A stretch of DNA of 64,000 nucleotides from NCBI GenBank assembly GCA_002105175.1, contig MCGE01000004.1, forward strand, positions 1 through 64,000, written 5' to 3'. Below the pieces are notes generated by a model. That model had not been told where the DNA came from, ran no database searches, and saw only the letters and a program-made list of their open reading frames with translations. This DNA is from Absidia repens. Lineage: Eukaryota > Mucoromycota > Mucoromycetes > Mucorales > Cunninghamellaceae. The position numbers and the translations under genes are program-made. Below are positions 40,730 through 53,960 of this stretch, piece after piece (the stretch's first letter is position 1; each line of letters begins with the position of its first letter).

Positions 40730-41613
40730 ATGCTGGACGACGATACCTCATCCTCTGAAATTGACACTTCTTTGCGCCAATATGATATCACATTGTCCAC
40801 CACAACACTATCTCTGTCTGTCGACATCACTTATGTTTTACCTTGGGTGAATGCTGAACTGGAAGAAAACTACATCAAACACGACACAATACCAACTGTC
40901 CAAAATCTCGAAACTGACTGGCAGGACGGGCGTGCCTTTCTATGCTTGGCTCATCGTTTTTATCCGACTTCTATACCTCGTGCTACTTTTCACAGTCTTT
41001 TAGATCAAGGTGATGGACCAAATTCAGCAAACACTTTTGAATCACGATCTTCTCTTGCCTTTTCCGTGTTTGAAAAGGAACTTGCCCTTACTCCTCCTAC
41101 TTTGACCATCCCTCCGACACCTTTCCCTCTTTATATCGCCAAAATTCGACATGCTTTACTACCTATCAACTCTCCTATTGCAATCGACGCGGATGGGAAC
41201 GCTGATGATGATATCTGGACTCAACGTACTGAAGCTGTATTATCTACTATTCAGACCATCCGACAACAACTGCATGAATTAGACTTCCGCCCTTCCTCAC
41301 AAGATGACTCTATGGAAAACAACAACACACCGTCAACACCGTCAGCACCTGACAACGACATGAAGCTCAGCAAGGATCAACCAATTGAAGTTTCCAGCAA
41401 TGAAAACGAAAATGAAACCGACAAGAATACAACCGGGCTAACAGGTGCAAGTAGCTGGGAAGACGATCTTGGTGAAATAGAGCAAGGGTTGGTGGATTTA
41501 CATCGTATCTTGGGAGAATATCACACCTGGGCTGATGACAATATTGATGGTGATGCAGCAGACGGCGCAGTTCCGGCGCAAACTGAAAAACGCAAACGAT
41601 TGGCATTGATTCA

Positions 41614-41647
<34 letters not shown>

Positions 41648-44600
41648 ATGATGATCTTTTTACTTATTACCTTACCTCCTTATTTTTAGTCCGTTGATAA
41701 TGCTAATCAGTCTCTGCAGGAATATTTGGAACATGGTCAACAAGTATTGGCAGTCTTTAGGAAACGAACTCTCTTTACACAAGCAACAGCCCCCATTCGA
41801 CTGGACTTAGATTGGGTGCAGGCGGAGATGCTAAAAACAACAACCACTGACACTGGGATCAAGGAACTTGAAGCACGTGTGCAAAATGCAGGAACACTTT
41901 TGAAGCAGCTCATGCAACAATACAGTGAAAACCAGCAACAGCTTGACAATATTGCGGCTACGGATATTCAACCAACTCTGAACAACAGCAACAACAACAA
42001 CAGCAGCAGCCTTACTGACCAACAACAATATCTTTATGGGGTGGAAGTGGATGCTCTGGAAAAGAAATACAAACTGGTGAAATCTTGGGTGGAAGACGTC
42101 CGCGTGTGGTTTATGGAAGCCCAGCGTATTCGTAAATGGATTGGTGAAAGGATTGATCTTTTGGAAAACTCGGATGTGCCAGACGGTGTCTTGTCTCAAA
42201 ATTTGACTGTGAATGCGGACCATGTTGAAGATCTCAATACTTCTCATGAAACTTTGGAAAAAGAAATCGAAACCTTTGACATGGAAGATATGTCTCGCCT
42301 ACGTACCCATGTGAAGGATCTTACTGTTGTTGGTACCAAAGAAAAGGATTTAAGGTAAGTGTGAAAAAAATGAGGGAAGTTAGAGTACAAAGCTCTAAAA
42401 CATACTTTCGTTTTTTTATTAATAGTCCTGCTGACACTACAACCATCGAAATCACTTTTACAACTTTGACGAAATTGGATCGCCTCATGCACTTACTAAA
42501 TCGACGCTCCTATGATTTGCAAGTGTTGACGCTTCGTGTGTTTTGGGAAAACGAATTTGCCAAGACGGTGGCCTGGGTGCAGACGTTGGCTGAAGAATTG
42601 GATGTCTTTATTACATCTCAGGCACGGTGGCGGGATGATGATTATCCGTATGGCGACTCCAATGAAATGAAAATTACGATGGCAGCTATTCTCTCACGAT
42701 CACCCACATTGAAGTCTGCAGTCATCGACAAGCTCCTGGAATTTGAAACGGATATATCGACGTTTGACCAAGGCCAATTTACAACGACGGTCAACTTGTA
42801 TCAAGAGTTGGACGACACATCCAAGATTGAACTGCCAAGCATTTTAGAATCTCGACAAGTTGGTGTGGAAGAATCGTTTGAAGTCTTGGTCCATAGAACA
42901 ACCTTCGCACGCCATGTGGTGGAACAATATCTGACCATGGTAGACTTTATGGATACTAGTGGTAATCTGCTCTACTGTTACGGGGATGATCTTTATGAAA
43001 AGCTGTTGCAACAAACCGACAAGGTGTACTCGCTATTCCTGAACCAACAAAATGTGTATGATGAAAATGATGGTTTCCCAAATGGCGCAATTGGTGTTAT
43101 TGACTATGGTGTGCTGGAGGATAGACCGTTAGTCGATGAAAATGCTTACTTCCAAGAACATGCGGTACTTCTTATTACGGATACAGCAAGTCTTATCCCT
43201 TATACCGAAGCAACACACCCTTTGGATCAACAAGAAAATGGAGCGGGGAATCGCAGGGTGCACTCAGCAGTGAAATCGCGCTCCTCGGAATTGATACTGT
43301 TTGGAGAAACTCTGGAATGCAATTTATCTCGGTATCAGAAGGCTATTCGGTGGCATGCTCAACTCAACGATGTGTATGCTGATCTTCAACGCATGCAAAA
43401 TATGATCAACAATGACATCTCCTCAGCGTTTGACCTATCTGACAAACTGACAAGTACCTTTGGCGACCAAGTTTCGGAGTTACCGGACACGTTGATATAT
43501 GACAAGGGTATACCCTCCAACTGGAATATCGAACTGCAGCATCATGTCGATAAAATCAGCACCTACGAAACGGGACTTGGTGATGTGGACGACCATATAC
43601 AAGGTCTACTGGATTTTTATGAACAACCACCAACGGCAGCCTCAGATATTAGTGCAATTCCAGCCGCCGTCGCCGATACCGTCAAATATCTTGAAACTGG
43701 CGCTGAACTGGCATCCTCTCAGTTACAAAGATTGGCTTCGACTTTGGATCAATGGAAGTCTGGGTTATCTATGGTGAAGGATCGTCAATTTTGGGAATCG
43801 CAGTATTTATTGACCACCGAATGGATGATGACGCACAACCAGAAATGCCAACATATTCAGACTGAATCAGTATGGACACCACCCGAAGTCTCAACTATGC
43901 AGCAAAAGAATCAGAATGAGAAATTGTGGAACACTGCTTTGGTATTAGAGCACGAATGGAACACTTTCAAGAGTCAATCGCTCTCTTCTCTGGCAAGCGC
44001 ATTTGAAAAATTGGCTGGCAACAGGGGATCCTTGACCTCTGACTCGGAAGTAAAAGCAACATGGGTGGCTCAACGGCAACGGCAAAATAGTGTTATGTCA
44101 AGGGCAGAAGAGATAGGCAACATCTTGGTATTGGCAAAGACTCTACTTGATCAAAGAAAAGCAATCACTCAGTTTTTGGCCGGTGCTGAAACGATTCGAA
44201 CACAAGGTACGCACCAGCTCAAGCATTTGAAAGAGATTGTTTCCAAACATGACGTGGGTGGAATGATTACACCGAATGACAACAAACAATTCACGACTGC
44301 TGATGCATACAACAAAACCATGGCAGACCTTTGGCGACAATGGCAATCTTTTGAAAATTGTATGGCAACCGTACCTACTGGAGGAAATCAAGATGGTCTG
44401 GATTTGGATCGACAGTGTGGTGTCTTGAAAACCTATGCATCTGAACAACATCACATGTTATTAGTCTTGGGCGATTCTCTTCGGGATTGGGAAAATACTG
44501 CCAAGGAAACCAAGGAATTGCGTCATGATATCAAGATTTGGTGTCAAAAAATGCCATCGCTTGAAGCTCGTATCGATGATCTCCTTAAAACTTTGGTGTT

Positions 44601-47600
44601 GGAAAGGGAAACTCTTCGGAAAAGGCTAGCCATGGATTGTACGGCATTGAATGATAGTGGCACCTCTGATGATGATGATGTTATTGTTGTAGTGAAGGGT
44701 GCCAATCAACGTGTCAAGGATATGGATCACCTATTACAGCAGTGGATGGACCATGATTTTGATTCGCTTCATGCGGATGGCCGTACTTTGAACGCCAGAT
44801 CAAAACAACAGATGGAAAAACTGCTTGACTTGACTCATGATGAAAAGGGGGATTGGATTTTGGATACCGTTACTGAAGTGGAAAGGGCTGGCGCACAGTT
44901 GGACAAGCTGCGATCTCATGCGGCGGCAGTCATCAAACCTGAAATGTCATTTGTGCTCAAATTGGTGAAAACTTCTGATGAACGTACTTCATGGGAATCA
45001 GTGTACGCGGACATGTCGCTTATCTTGAAACAATTAGTGGTGCGTCTGGAAGATGTGAAGTGTGACAAGCAAAAATGGCTAAAGGACAACAATTGCAATT
45101 ATTCCATGGCGACTTTACATGATTTGTTGGAAATGTTGGAAGCGATTGATTTGGAACTCAAGGATGTGGTCAATTCCGATGATGGGAATGGTTTGCTTCA
45201 TGTCGAAAACAGGGCCTATACTAGTATGGTCTCATCATATCACGATCTCATGACCGGTACTATCGACCATCAATCTGTAGAGCTATCCTCCGATATTGAA
45301 ATGAAGCATCGTCGAAGTCAGCAATCAATACTTTACATAGAAAACATGGTGAAGCAATTGAGCGAAAATATCAAATGGCTGGAGACGGGTGCAACTTGGC
45401 TACATGTGGCGGCTTATCAATATGGAGTCTGGGAAGCACTGATGAGCGATTTGGATTACTTTATTGGACACGATGCGAAGTGGTCTATTGAAACAGATAT
45501 GAAATCCAACTTGGAAACTGATACTTGCAATGATACTCCCTCCCACTTGTCTCCCAACTCAACCCTTCTTGAATTACAGCGTCGTTTGGATGATTTGACC
45601 GATAATATCAGTACTGCTCTTGATGAATTATCTGCTTGGAAATCTAGTCCTTGTACCGATATTATGGACGGTCCTGACGAATGGGGCGTCTGGAAACAAA
45701 AAGCTTCTCAACTCAAAACTTGCCAATCTGATGCAAATGATTATTGGGTATACGCTTCAAATTTGGTGGCTCAAAAAGGCAAATTACAAGCGTGGTCCAA
45801 AAGTGTCAATCAAGCTGAACTACTAGGTGAACAAGCAAAGGCGGTTATGCTTCTCGACCATGACAACGGTGTTGGCGTAGCTGATGAACCATTAGAGCTA
45901 CTGGCGACCTTTGATGAAAATTTGGCTCTTGTCTTGGATGGCGCTCAAAGTATAAACTATCCTAGTCAGCCTCATTTATTGACGTGGAAAAATTCAGGCA
46001 GTGTCAATCAGGAAAATGGCGGTGATGGTGACAACGACTTGATTATTCGTCAATATATTCAATCTCGACATGAATATTTCAACAACTTGTCTATTTTCCT
46101 GAATGGTATCTTGACTGCGAATGAACGATCGAGGCGTCTGAAAGCACTTGTGCAGGGATATATGACCAAGGCTTCGGAATCATTACAATGGATCAACAAC
46201 ACCGATAACAAACTTCGACAATTGGCTCCTGATGATTCTGATGCTGGATGCGAAGCTCTCAAATCAAAACTGGGTATGGTGAATGAATTACAGCTCTCGA
46301 CCGACGAATATACAGATACACATTATCTCGTATTGAAGGAATCAGCAAACCACTGTATTATGGCTATCCAAACTGATTCAGAAAACTCGGAACAAGTCAC
46401 CAAGAGCAGCAACAACAGCATGATTCAACTGGAGCGTGTGTCTGCCCTTCAGCAACAGGTTGAAAACGAGTGGCAACAACTCTCTCACTCTATTCGACAG
46501 GTCAATTTTGAATTGACGAAGCATATCCAACAAGCGGAGCGCATTTATCGGTGCAATAAAGTACTGGAAAAGTGCAAGATTATCAATGACGAACTCGATC
46601 ATGCAAATGTGGATATCCTCCAAGACGATCAACTTGACCAATGGCGGCATTGTATAAGCGTTATCAAAACAGCAGATTTGGATCACCTTCGAAAACTCTT
46701 TGCGGCTGAAGATATTGGAAATTTGGATATGGTTGCACAATCTACCCTGGACAAAGCTACAATGTCGTGCCAACAGCTGGGACACCGGTTACAACTGATA
46801 TCCGATGGTGTTGAATTCCAACGTCGAAAAACGGCGCTCAGCAATTTGACCGTATTACTGTTGGGTTTCACCGCTAGCACAAAATCCAAGTTAATAGAAC
46901 TGCATTCAACTCTCGGCGCACTCCCTGTTGAACTGGTGAAAAAACTGGATGATGATTTTTATAGTCACTTCAAGTCATGTCTGGATTTTATTATTGGTGA
47001 TATTGGCAGTCATGAAGTTACCTACAGACAAGAATGCGAATTGTTTTTATCCATATGTGATGACTCTGAAGACGATATGGGGGTTTTGGAAGTGATTGAA
47101 GAACAACACCAACAACTGGAGATCGGATGGACTGATTTACAGCTAGAGGCCACACGATTGGAAAATTGTTACACCTTGATTGCTGAACGACGATCAATCT
47201 TCGATGTATTATACCAGGTGTCCTTTTTGCTAGACAATGCTGATATTTTGTTATGCGGTACCGATGAAATTGATGTTGATGCAGTGCAACGGGACATAGG
47301 CCAGGCCAAGGAATTGTTGGGGCAGACTAGTCAACAAAATCAAGAAATCGGTTGCTCAGTGACACCTAGCACTGACGAAAACGACGTATACACCGCCATG
47401 GATGCTATTTATCAACAACGCTATGCTATGTTATTGGGTCGAATTGAGGCTGTAGAAAAACAAGTTGCTTGCCATCAAAAACAACAACAATTGCAGAAAC
47501 TCCATCATCAATATCGAGACAGGACGGATGAAATCAAAGCGTCGGCTCAAGTCGAATTAACAGCACTTGAATCATTACGGCTTCAAAACAACAATCTGCA

Positions 47601-50188
47601 TGATACAGCGGTTTTTGATCCTCTTTCCGGTACTCAACAATATCAGCAATGGGCAAAACAAGTGGAATCAAGTGAACAGAATTTACAAAGTTTGACTCAA
47701 GATACGACATCCTTGGTCGCAACTGCTGCTTCAACAACTGGTCTTGAAAAAGGTGATGTAAGTGAAATTGAGGCCAGGTGCCAGCTTCCCTTGGCCAAAT
47801 TGAAGGAAGAAATCAATTGTGAAAAAAGCTTACTTGAACTAGCACGGCGTATACTGGGTCTCGGAAAAAGTGCCAACAACATTACTTCTTGGTTAACTCA
47901 TTTTGAAAATGCAGTGGATGGAATTTCAATTGATGACTCGATGACAGCAAAATCGCTCGACGAAAAATCGGATCAATCACTGGAAGATAAAATCAAGGGG
48001 TTAGAGGCCAAGCTACATGGATTTGAACCAATAATGACTTCGTTGGACAAGATGAACTCGGCAATACAAGAAATCTCTCAGCTGGACGTAAACGAAAACG
48101 CCATGGAAACTCAATGGAAACAATCAGCTCGGAATCGGTTTGACATGGTCAATGCGCAATGGGTGGGATGTTGGAATGGTTTGGAAACGGTGAAGCAACG
48201 GGCAAGCAAGGCGAAACAGGCAAGAAAGGTGCGTCTGAAGATCGAATCTACGGCAATTTTCCTGAGCGACGTACGGGATCAGGTCAAGCAGCTTCAACAA
48301 AAGACATCATTGAGGGATCTGGAAGACTTATCAGCAGAAAGCGCCAACCAGGATCAAGACCAACAACCACAAATCGACATTTTCAAAGCATTACCAAGGA
48401 ATCGCGATATTTCATCAGCAGAGGAAAAACTTGCAATAATCAAGCGACGGTTAATGGTACATGGACGAACTCAACGAACGGAAGTAGACCAAATGATTGA
48501 GCAGTACAATGAAAATCAACAAGTCAATACCGTTGAGGGCGACCGCCTCATGGAACAGCAAAAAGAAATAGATGCAACATGGACCAGCATTGTGGAAACA
48601 ATCGACAGTACCAAAAGCTCGATTTCCAACAAAAAAACCATGGGAAAGTACCTCAGCATGGTGGATGACATTGATTTGCTTTTAGACTCCATGGATGAAG
48701 TGCTTCTGAAGGCGGATCCTTTATATCATGCAACATTGAATGACAGCAAACCTAGCAAAGCGGAACTACAGGCTAAGCTGATCGAATTGAACGCTCGTTA
48801 CAACTATTACAGCATCAACATCCAACAAAATTTGCAACGCTCGGATAAAGCTTGGACGGAACTTACAACGGAGAATGATGACACGGATCGACGAAGACCA
48901 ATTTTGGAAAATTACCGGGCAGGACAACAAGCACGATGGAAATCAATTGTGGATCAGCAAGTACCTTCGCGCCAGGTTGATCTGAAAAAGGCTATGGAAA
49001 GGCCGCTAGGAACCCCGGAAAGAAAAACTCGAACTCGAAAAACATCCCTACCAACAAGCAGAGCAGCTGGCACTCTTACACCACCTCCACGATTTTCATC
49101 ACCAACCTTATCATCAAGCTCGCGACCGACAAAAGCAGCTTTAGCAACTTCGCCTTCATTCTCGTCCACAGCACTACGATCATCTCCTGCATTACATGAT
49201 GGTCAACGGCGATTACGTACGGTTTCATCTACGTCGATGCTCAACAATAACAGACGATCACCAATTCGTCAACAGGGATCATCATCAACATCAACAGCCT
49301 CATCAATGAAAGCAATGGATTCAGGATCATCGACTTCGCTTGGCAACAAGAAAAGAGCAGCAACACCTACGACGACAAGAAAAAAGCCCAACTCTTATAT
49401 CGCTCAGGCTGGTAATGATTTGGATATGGAAATCGGGCGCATAATAAATGAAACACCTTATCGGATCAAAGTCAAAATGGTACCTGGGGAAGTGGGGTAA
49501 GAAAAATGGAAGAAAAAAATGCAGAATAAGATTGTTCTCAATTTCTTTCTTCTTTTGATGCAAACTTTAGTCGCTATTTGTTTGGTGATGTTAATCCAAA
49601 GCTTGTATACTGTCGTGTTCTGAAAAGTAAAATGGTCATGGTGCGGGTTGGAGGCGGTAAGTAAAAGAGAAATTACGCAGGCAAAGGCAAAGTGACTGAC
49701 AGGACGCCACTTTTTTTTTTTTTCTAGGCTGGACTGAACTATCACAATTCCTGCGCGATCATGCTTTGCTGGAAGGCGAGCTTATTATACCAAAGAAACA
49801 AAGTCAGACGATGGTAAATACCCCAATTCAGGAAGGCTATTTAGAAACGACCACCTCCTTGCAACGACAACGCCAGCAACTTTTGCAGCAGCATTTGGAA
49901 CAAATACAGGAACAGCATAAACAGTATTCGGTATCATCAACCACGACAGTATCATCATCCAATTTATACCTACCGTCTAAATCACCAACACCGACTATGA
50001 TGAAATCAAGATCGACGCCACCAAACAAAAACGATTTAGTTCACCAGAAGGGATACAAAGATGGCGACAAGTTTTTTGCATTGGATCGTCATGGAAATCA
50101 ACTGGAAGTGAAAATGACAAGATTCCGCCAACAGGGTGCTCTACCAATATCGACAACAAATCGACGAAGAAAGCTGGTCAAGCCTTAG
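40730..50188 (+). CDS. Spectraplakin-like giant cytolinker: CH domain, long helical rod, GAS2 domain
   Basis: About 3,055 aa in five exons: 40730-41614, 41690-42354, 42426-49496, 49571-49656, 49728-50188; one exon is 7.07 kb. Residues about 37-145 resemble one divergent calponin-homology domain (VLPWVNAELEENYI, TDWQDGRAFLCLAHRFYP, FEKELALTPP). Residues about 300-2690 are Glu/Gln/Leu/Trp-rich helix with recurrent spectrin-like words (WVQTLAEELD, WKSGLSMVKDRQFWE, LKTCQSDANDYWVYA). A basic Ser/Pro/Thr-rich stretch follows (about 2700-2845), with KTSLPTSR. The GAS2 microtubule-binding domain is unmistakable (EIGRIINETPYRIKVKM, RYLFGDVNPKLVYCRVL, SKMVMVRVGGGWTEL), split by two introns. A Gln-rich tail ends in basic residues. 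Expected role: linking actin or cortex to microtubules. Confidence 0.88.
41617..41645. repeat. Poly(A) tract after a 5' splice site in the cytolinker gene
   Basis: 29 consecutive A directly after the GT donor of intron 1. Unlike the pyrimidine tracts in other introns, it sits at the 5' side. Confidence 0.85.
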
Positions 50189-50639
50189 TGGTGACATAGT
50201 TATAGGTTAGCATCGTATTTTTTTACTTTTATTTTTTTTATATTTAGACAGGTTACATTGAATATATAGAAATCATTATAGACTTAGAAACATCAATTGA
50301 CATTATTTACTCATATCCGTTATTTATTTATTTCTTTTACCCTCTTTGTTGATTATATACTTTGGATTACAAATAAAAGCACTTTTTAATATTATTATGA
50401 TGAAAAAATGAATGTGTAATTATGATGTAGTTCAACAGGAGCACTTGAATCTTTGTTGTTACAGTTTGTGGAAGTGTAGATATTGACATTAGATTTCCCA
50501 ACCGTTATACGCCTTAGTAGTTTGTCCATTGTGCTCAACCTACTTCCCATTGTGCAACTTTTTTAATTACTTACTTATTATTATACCAGAAACAAAAAAT
50601 AAAATAAAATAAAGAATAAAGAATAACGAATTGCAAATA
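50189..50639. other. Cytolinker 3' flank
   Basis: AT-rich 3' UTR and spacer with an AATAAA at about 50371. No gene. Confidence 0.4.
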
Positions 50640-51500
50640 TACTGTATGCCCATCTAGTAGAGGTTACACTAGCTGAACAGTCTCGGCTAATTGATATGAA
50701 TGATAGAATGGGAATAGGGTCTCGTTTCATATTAAGCAACCTAGAATTTGTTGGCCATCCATTAGACCTCATGGATATGGTGCAAACAGCCATAGTGCGT
50801 GAATTAAAGAGAAAGGTATAGTAGCATACTCTCGAAACCACTGCAATAACAATATTTTTCCATATCAAATGGGTCAGAGGATGGGTAATAAAAAGGCATA
50901 ATTTATTGAAGCATTTCGGAATATACTAAAACTAAAAAACGAAAGGTCTATTGGGGGGGGGCTCAGCACGAGAGCGACTAGTGTGAGATTTGAAGAATGT
51001 TTAACACTATTTTAATGTGACAATTGTAAAAAGGGAGCTAATATACTGCACATAGTATTAGAAAAACCAAAGGGATATATGTTACGAAGCACGACATCGC
51101 TCATCATTACTCAATAAACGGGATGGTTGCAAAAAAAAAAAAAAAGGATGTATTTCACAAGACATGAGAAAGACTATTAAAACATTTGCTTTGAAGCATG
51201 TAAAAAGAATATATTTTATTCAGTTACAGAGTTAAACTATATACAAACTAACACTAAACAAAGCTAATGCATGCTCCAAAAAGCAAACTAATGGTGGGTT
51301 CCAAATCCTGAATCCAAAATGAAAGGGTTTCCCCATGCATCTTGTAATCCCTGAGCTGAAATCCCTTCTAAACTAGTCCTAACACTAATCTAAGATTACC
51401 ATAACCTCAAAGAAGTTGAATGACGAAGAAAAAAGAAGGAAAAAGAAAGAGCGAAAAAAAAAAATGGGAGTAAATAGATATTCACGTGGGCGGAATGTGA
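50640..51500 (+). repeat. Dispersed repeat family, copy D (left arm of inverted pair)
   Basis: Same orientation as copies A and B. It is nearly identical, when reversed, to copy E from about 50855 to 51490, including a C/G run next to GCTCAGCACGAGAGCG and an A-run near 51130. It ends at CACGTGGGCGG (51483-51493). The outer 200 bp match copy E and copy A more weakly. Confidence 0.8.
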
Positions 51501-52509
51501 AATGGGGGTTTTTTTTTTTGTTCTCTGGCTGAGATAGTGCTTTTTCTTTTGGCGGATACAAAAAAGGAAACCTCGCTTGTTATATACCTGCTTACTAGCC
51601 CCCTACATTTACTGCCTTTCCCGAGTCTTAGCGACTGATCCACAGACCTTAATCAGCTGATATCAAAAGATGACTTAATTATAATCTATTATACATATCA
51701 ATTATGTTAATTGATAAACCTATGATAGATCGTACCATAAATGTATCTGCCGCCATACAGTAGGCTATTTCCCCTTTTCTGCTTTCTTGCTAACGCATTG
51801 TCGTACATAATAAAAAATAATCAGTGGTTTTTAGGGGGTCACTCCGCCGTGCGTATCAATGCCGGTCTTCTACCATCGAGTCATTCTTATGCTAGAGCGA
51901 CTGATGGGCAGTTTCAGGCCGCTTGATATGAAGGTGTTTCCGTTTCTGTTTTACCATGCACGGTGAATACTATGTAATGGATTTTTTCTTTTTGAATCAA
52001 CAACCTGTTTTTTTTTCTACGCCTACATATACTCATTCGATAAAAAAAAATGAATGTAGGCGTATGACAGAGAAACTGCTGATAAACAACGATAAAAAAT
52101 ATTTTATACAGATGTAATGTAAAGTATGACAACTAAATCAAATTGATCTAACGTTAACTCTATGATACATATCTAAATGTGAGGCGATTAAAGAAGTATA
52201 TAGAGTAATCTGGTGATAGGACTGGAAATGCACCGTGCTTTAGAATAAATGTTAAGTAAGCCAAGTTATATAGTCGAACCAATGAGGGTAAGCTTTCCTA
52301 CTGAGAGTGACAAGCTGCACTATAGTGGAAGGGTGTAAATAACTAAATCAGTCAGACTTGCACCATATTGTGCATAGGCATCAAGGGAAGATAACAACCA
52401 TTCTGCTGATGTGAAAGTAGTAGTGACTGTCATTAGAATAGGACTACCACGTTGTTCATGTTGTCTGGTGTTTAAGGCTTCCGTTTCCCCCCATCCAAAA
52501 AGTACATTT
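51501..52509. other. Spacer between the inverted repeat arms
   Basis: About 1 kb of unique AT-rich DNA. It holds a 61-codon open frame (51741-51926) with no recognisable protein and a small hairpin made by TACGCCTACAT and ATGTAGGCGTA (52018-52064). No transposase, reverse transcriptase or integrase motif was seen. Confidence 0.5.
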
Positions 52510-53480
52510 TAAATGCCGCCCACGTGAATATTTATTTATTCCCAATTTTTTTTTTTCGCTCTTTCTTTTTCCTTCTTTTTTTCTTCGTCATCAACTTCTT
52601 TGAGGTTATGGTAATCTTAGATTAGTGTTAGGACTAGTTTAGAAGGGATTTCAGCTCAGGGATTACAAGATGCATGGGGAAACCCTTTCATTTTGGATTC
52701 AGGATTTGGAACCCACCATTAGTTTGCTTTTTGGAGCATGCATTAGCTTCGTTTAGTGTTAGTTTGTATATAGTTTAACTCTGTAACTGAATAAAATATA
52801 TTCTTTTTACATGCTTCAAAGCAAATGTTTTAATAGTCTTTCTCATGTCTTGTGAAATACATCCTTTTTTTTTTTTTTGCAACCATCCCGTTTATTGAGT
52901 AATGATGAGCGATGTCGTGCTTCGTAACATATATCCCTTTGGTTTTTCTAATACTATGTGCAGTATATTAGCTCCCTTTTTACAATTGTCACATTAAAAT
53001 AGTGTTAAACATTCTTCAAATTTCACACTAGTCGCTCTCGTGCTGAGCCCCCCCCCAATAGACCTTTCGTTCTTTAGTTTTAGTATATTCCGAAATGCTT
53101 CAATAAATTATGACCTTTTATTACCCATCCTCTGACCCATTTGATATTGAAATATGTCACTATTGTATTTGTGTTGCGAGTATCCTACTAAATGCTAACT
53201 TATTAGTTCATCCTTTATAATTCCTTTCTTCCTTGAAGACCCAGAGACTGACTGGTAGTGCTAGATCTCATAGAATCAAAGATAACCATATATTGCTCGG
53301 TCAGCCATGGAAATAAACCAGTGCCATGCTGTACATATAACTGTTATAGAACATTTTGCACCGCTTTTTAGTATAGTTATGACTACCTATGCCATCCCTA
53401 GAGGCTTAGTGGCTGGTTGATAGCTCTAGGTCATTCCGTATGAAACCACTCCTACTCTACCATTCATCACTAGACTGTAC
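52510..53480 (-). repeat. Dispersed repeat family, copy E (right arm of inverted pair)
   Basis: Reverse orientation: GCCGCCCACGTG at 52515, CT-rich stretch, GAGGTTATGGTAATCTTAG, GATGCATGGGGAAACCC, TGAATAAAATATATTC, then the blocks that match copy D as its reverse complement up to about 53150. Weaker homology to the outer part of copy A continues to about 53480. Confidence 0.8.
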
Positions 53481-53960
53481 ATCATGTGTATACTTTTTAT
53501 TTAGCACTGCATCATTTTATTGTTTCGCATGGCGAATAATGATAAAAAAAGAAGAAGCTCTAACTGAAGCCAGTTGAATTACAAGACTCCGCCTACTTTG
53601 GTTTAGATGGCAGAAGTAACTAAATCATCAAAAAGCATGCTGCAACAACCCCATCCTCCCCCCTTGATACCCAGCAGATTAATCTTTTGGAAAGCATTTC
53701 TGCTAAACTACGCCATATGACTCTCTCAAAAAAAAAAAAAAAAAAAATAAGTAGCCCCTACTCTCACCCGTTCCCTTCATAACTGTCACTTTGCCAGAAG
53801 AACGGCATAAATTCGGTGTTTCAAAAAATGCGATAGTTTATTCAGTGTTTTTTTTTTATTTTATAAAAAAGGGGGATATAAATACAACAAGAATAAACTA
53901 CTAATGCGCAACTATATAATAAACTACATAGAGTCACCGAAATCAGAGAGCATGTCCCAA
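53481..53960. other. Intergenic, no gene seen
   Basis: AT-rich spacer next to the glyoxalase II 3' end, with an A-run at 53729-53747. The minus-strand gene's 3' UTR and poly(A) signals (TTTATT on the plus strand near 53838) lie here. Confidence 0.4.

Noticed and set aside
51741..51926. Open frame inside the inverted-repeat spacer, considered as a transposase fragment
   Set aside because: 61 codons, no DDE, helix-turn-helix or zinc motif, and no continuation in other frames.
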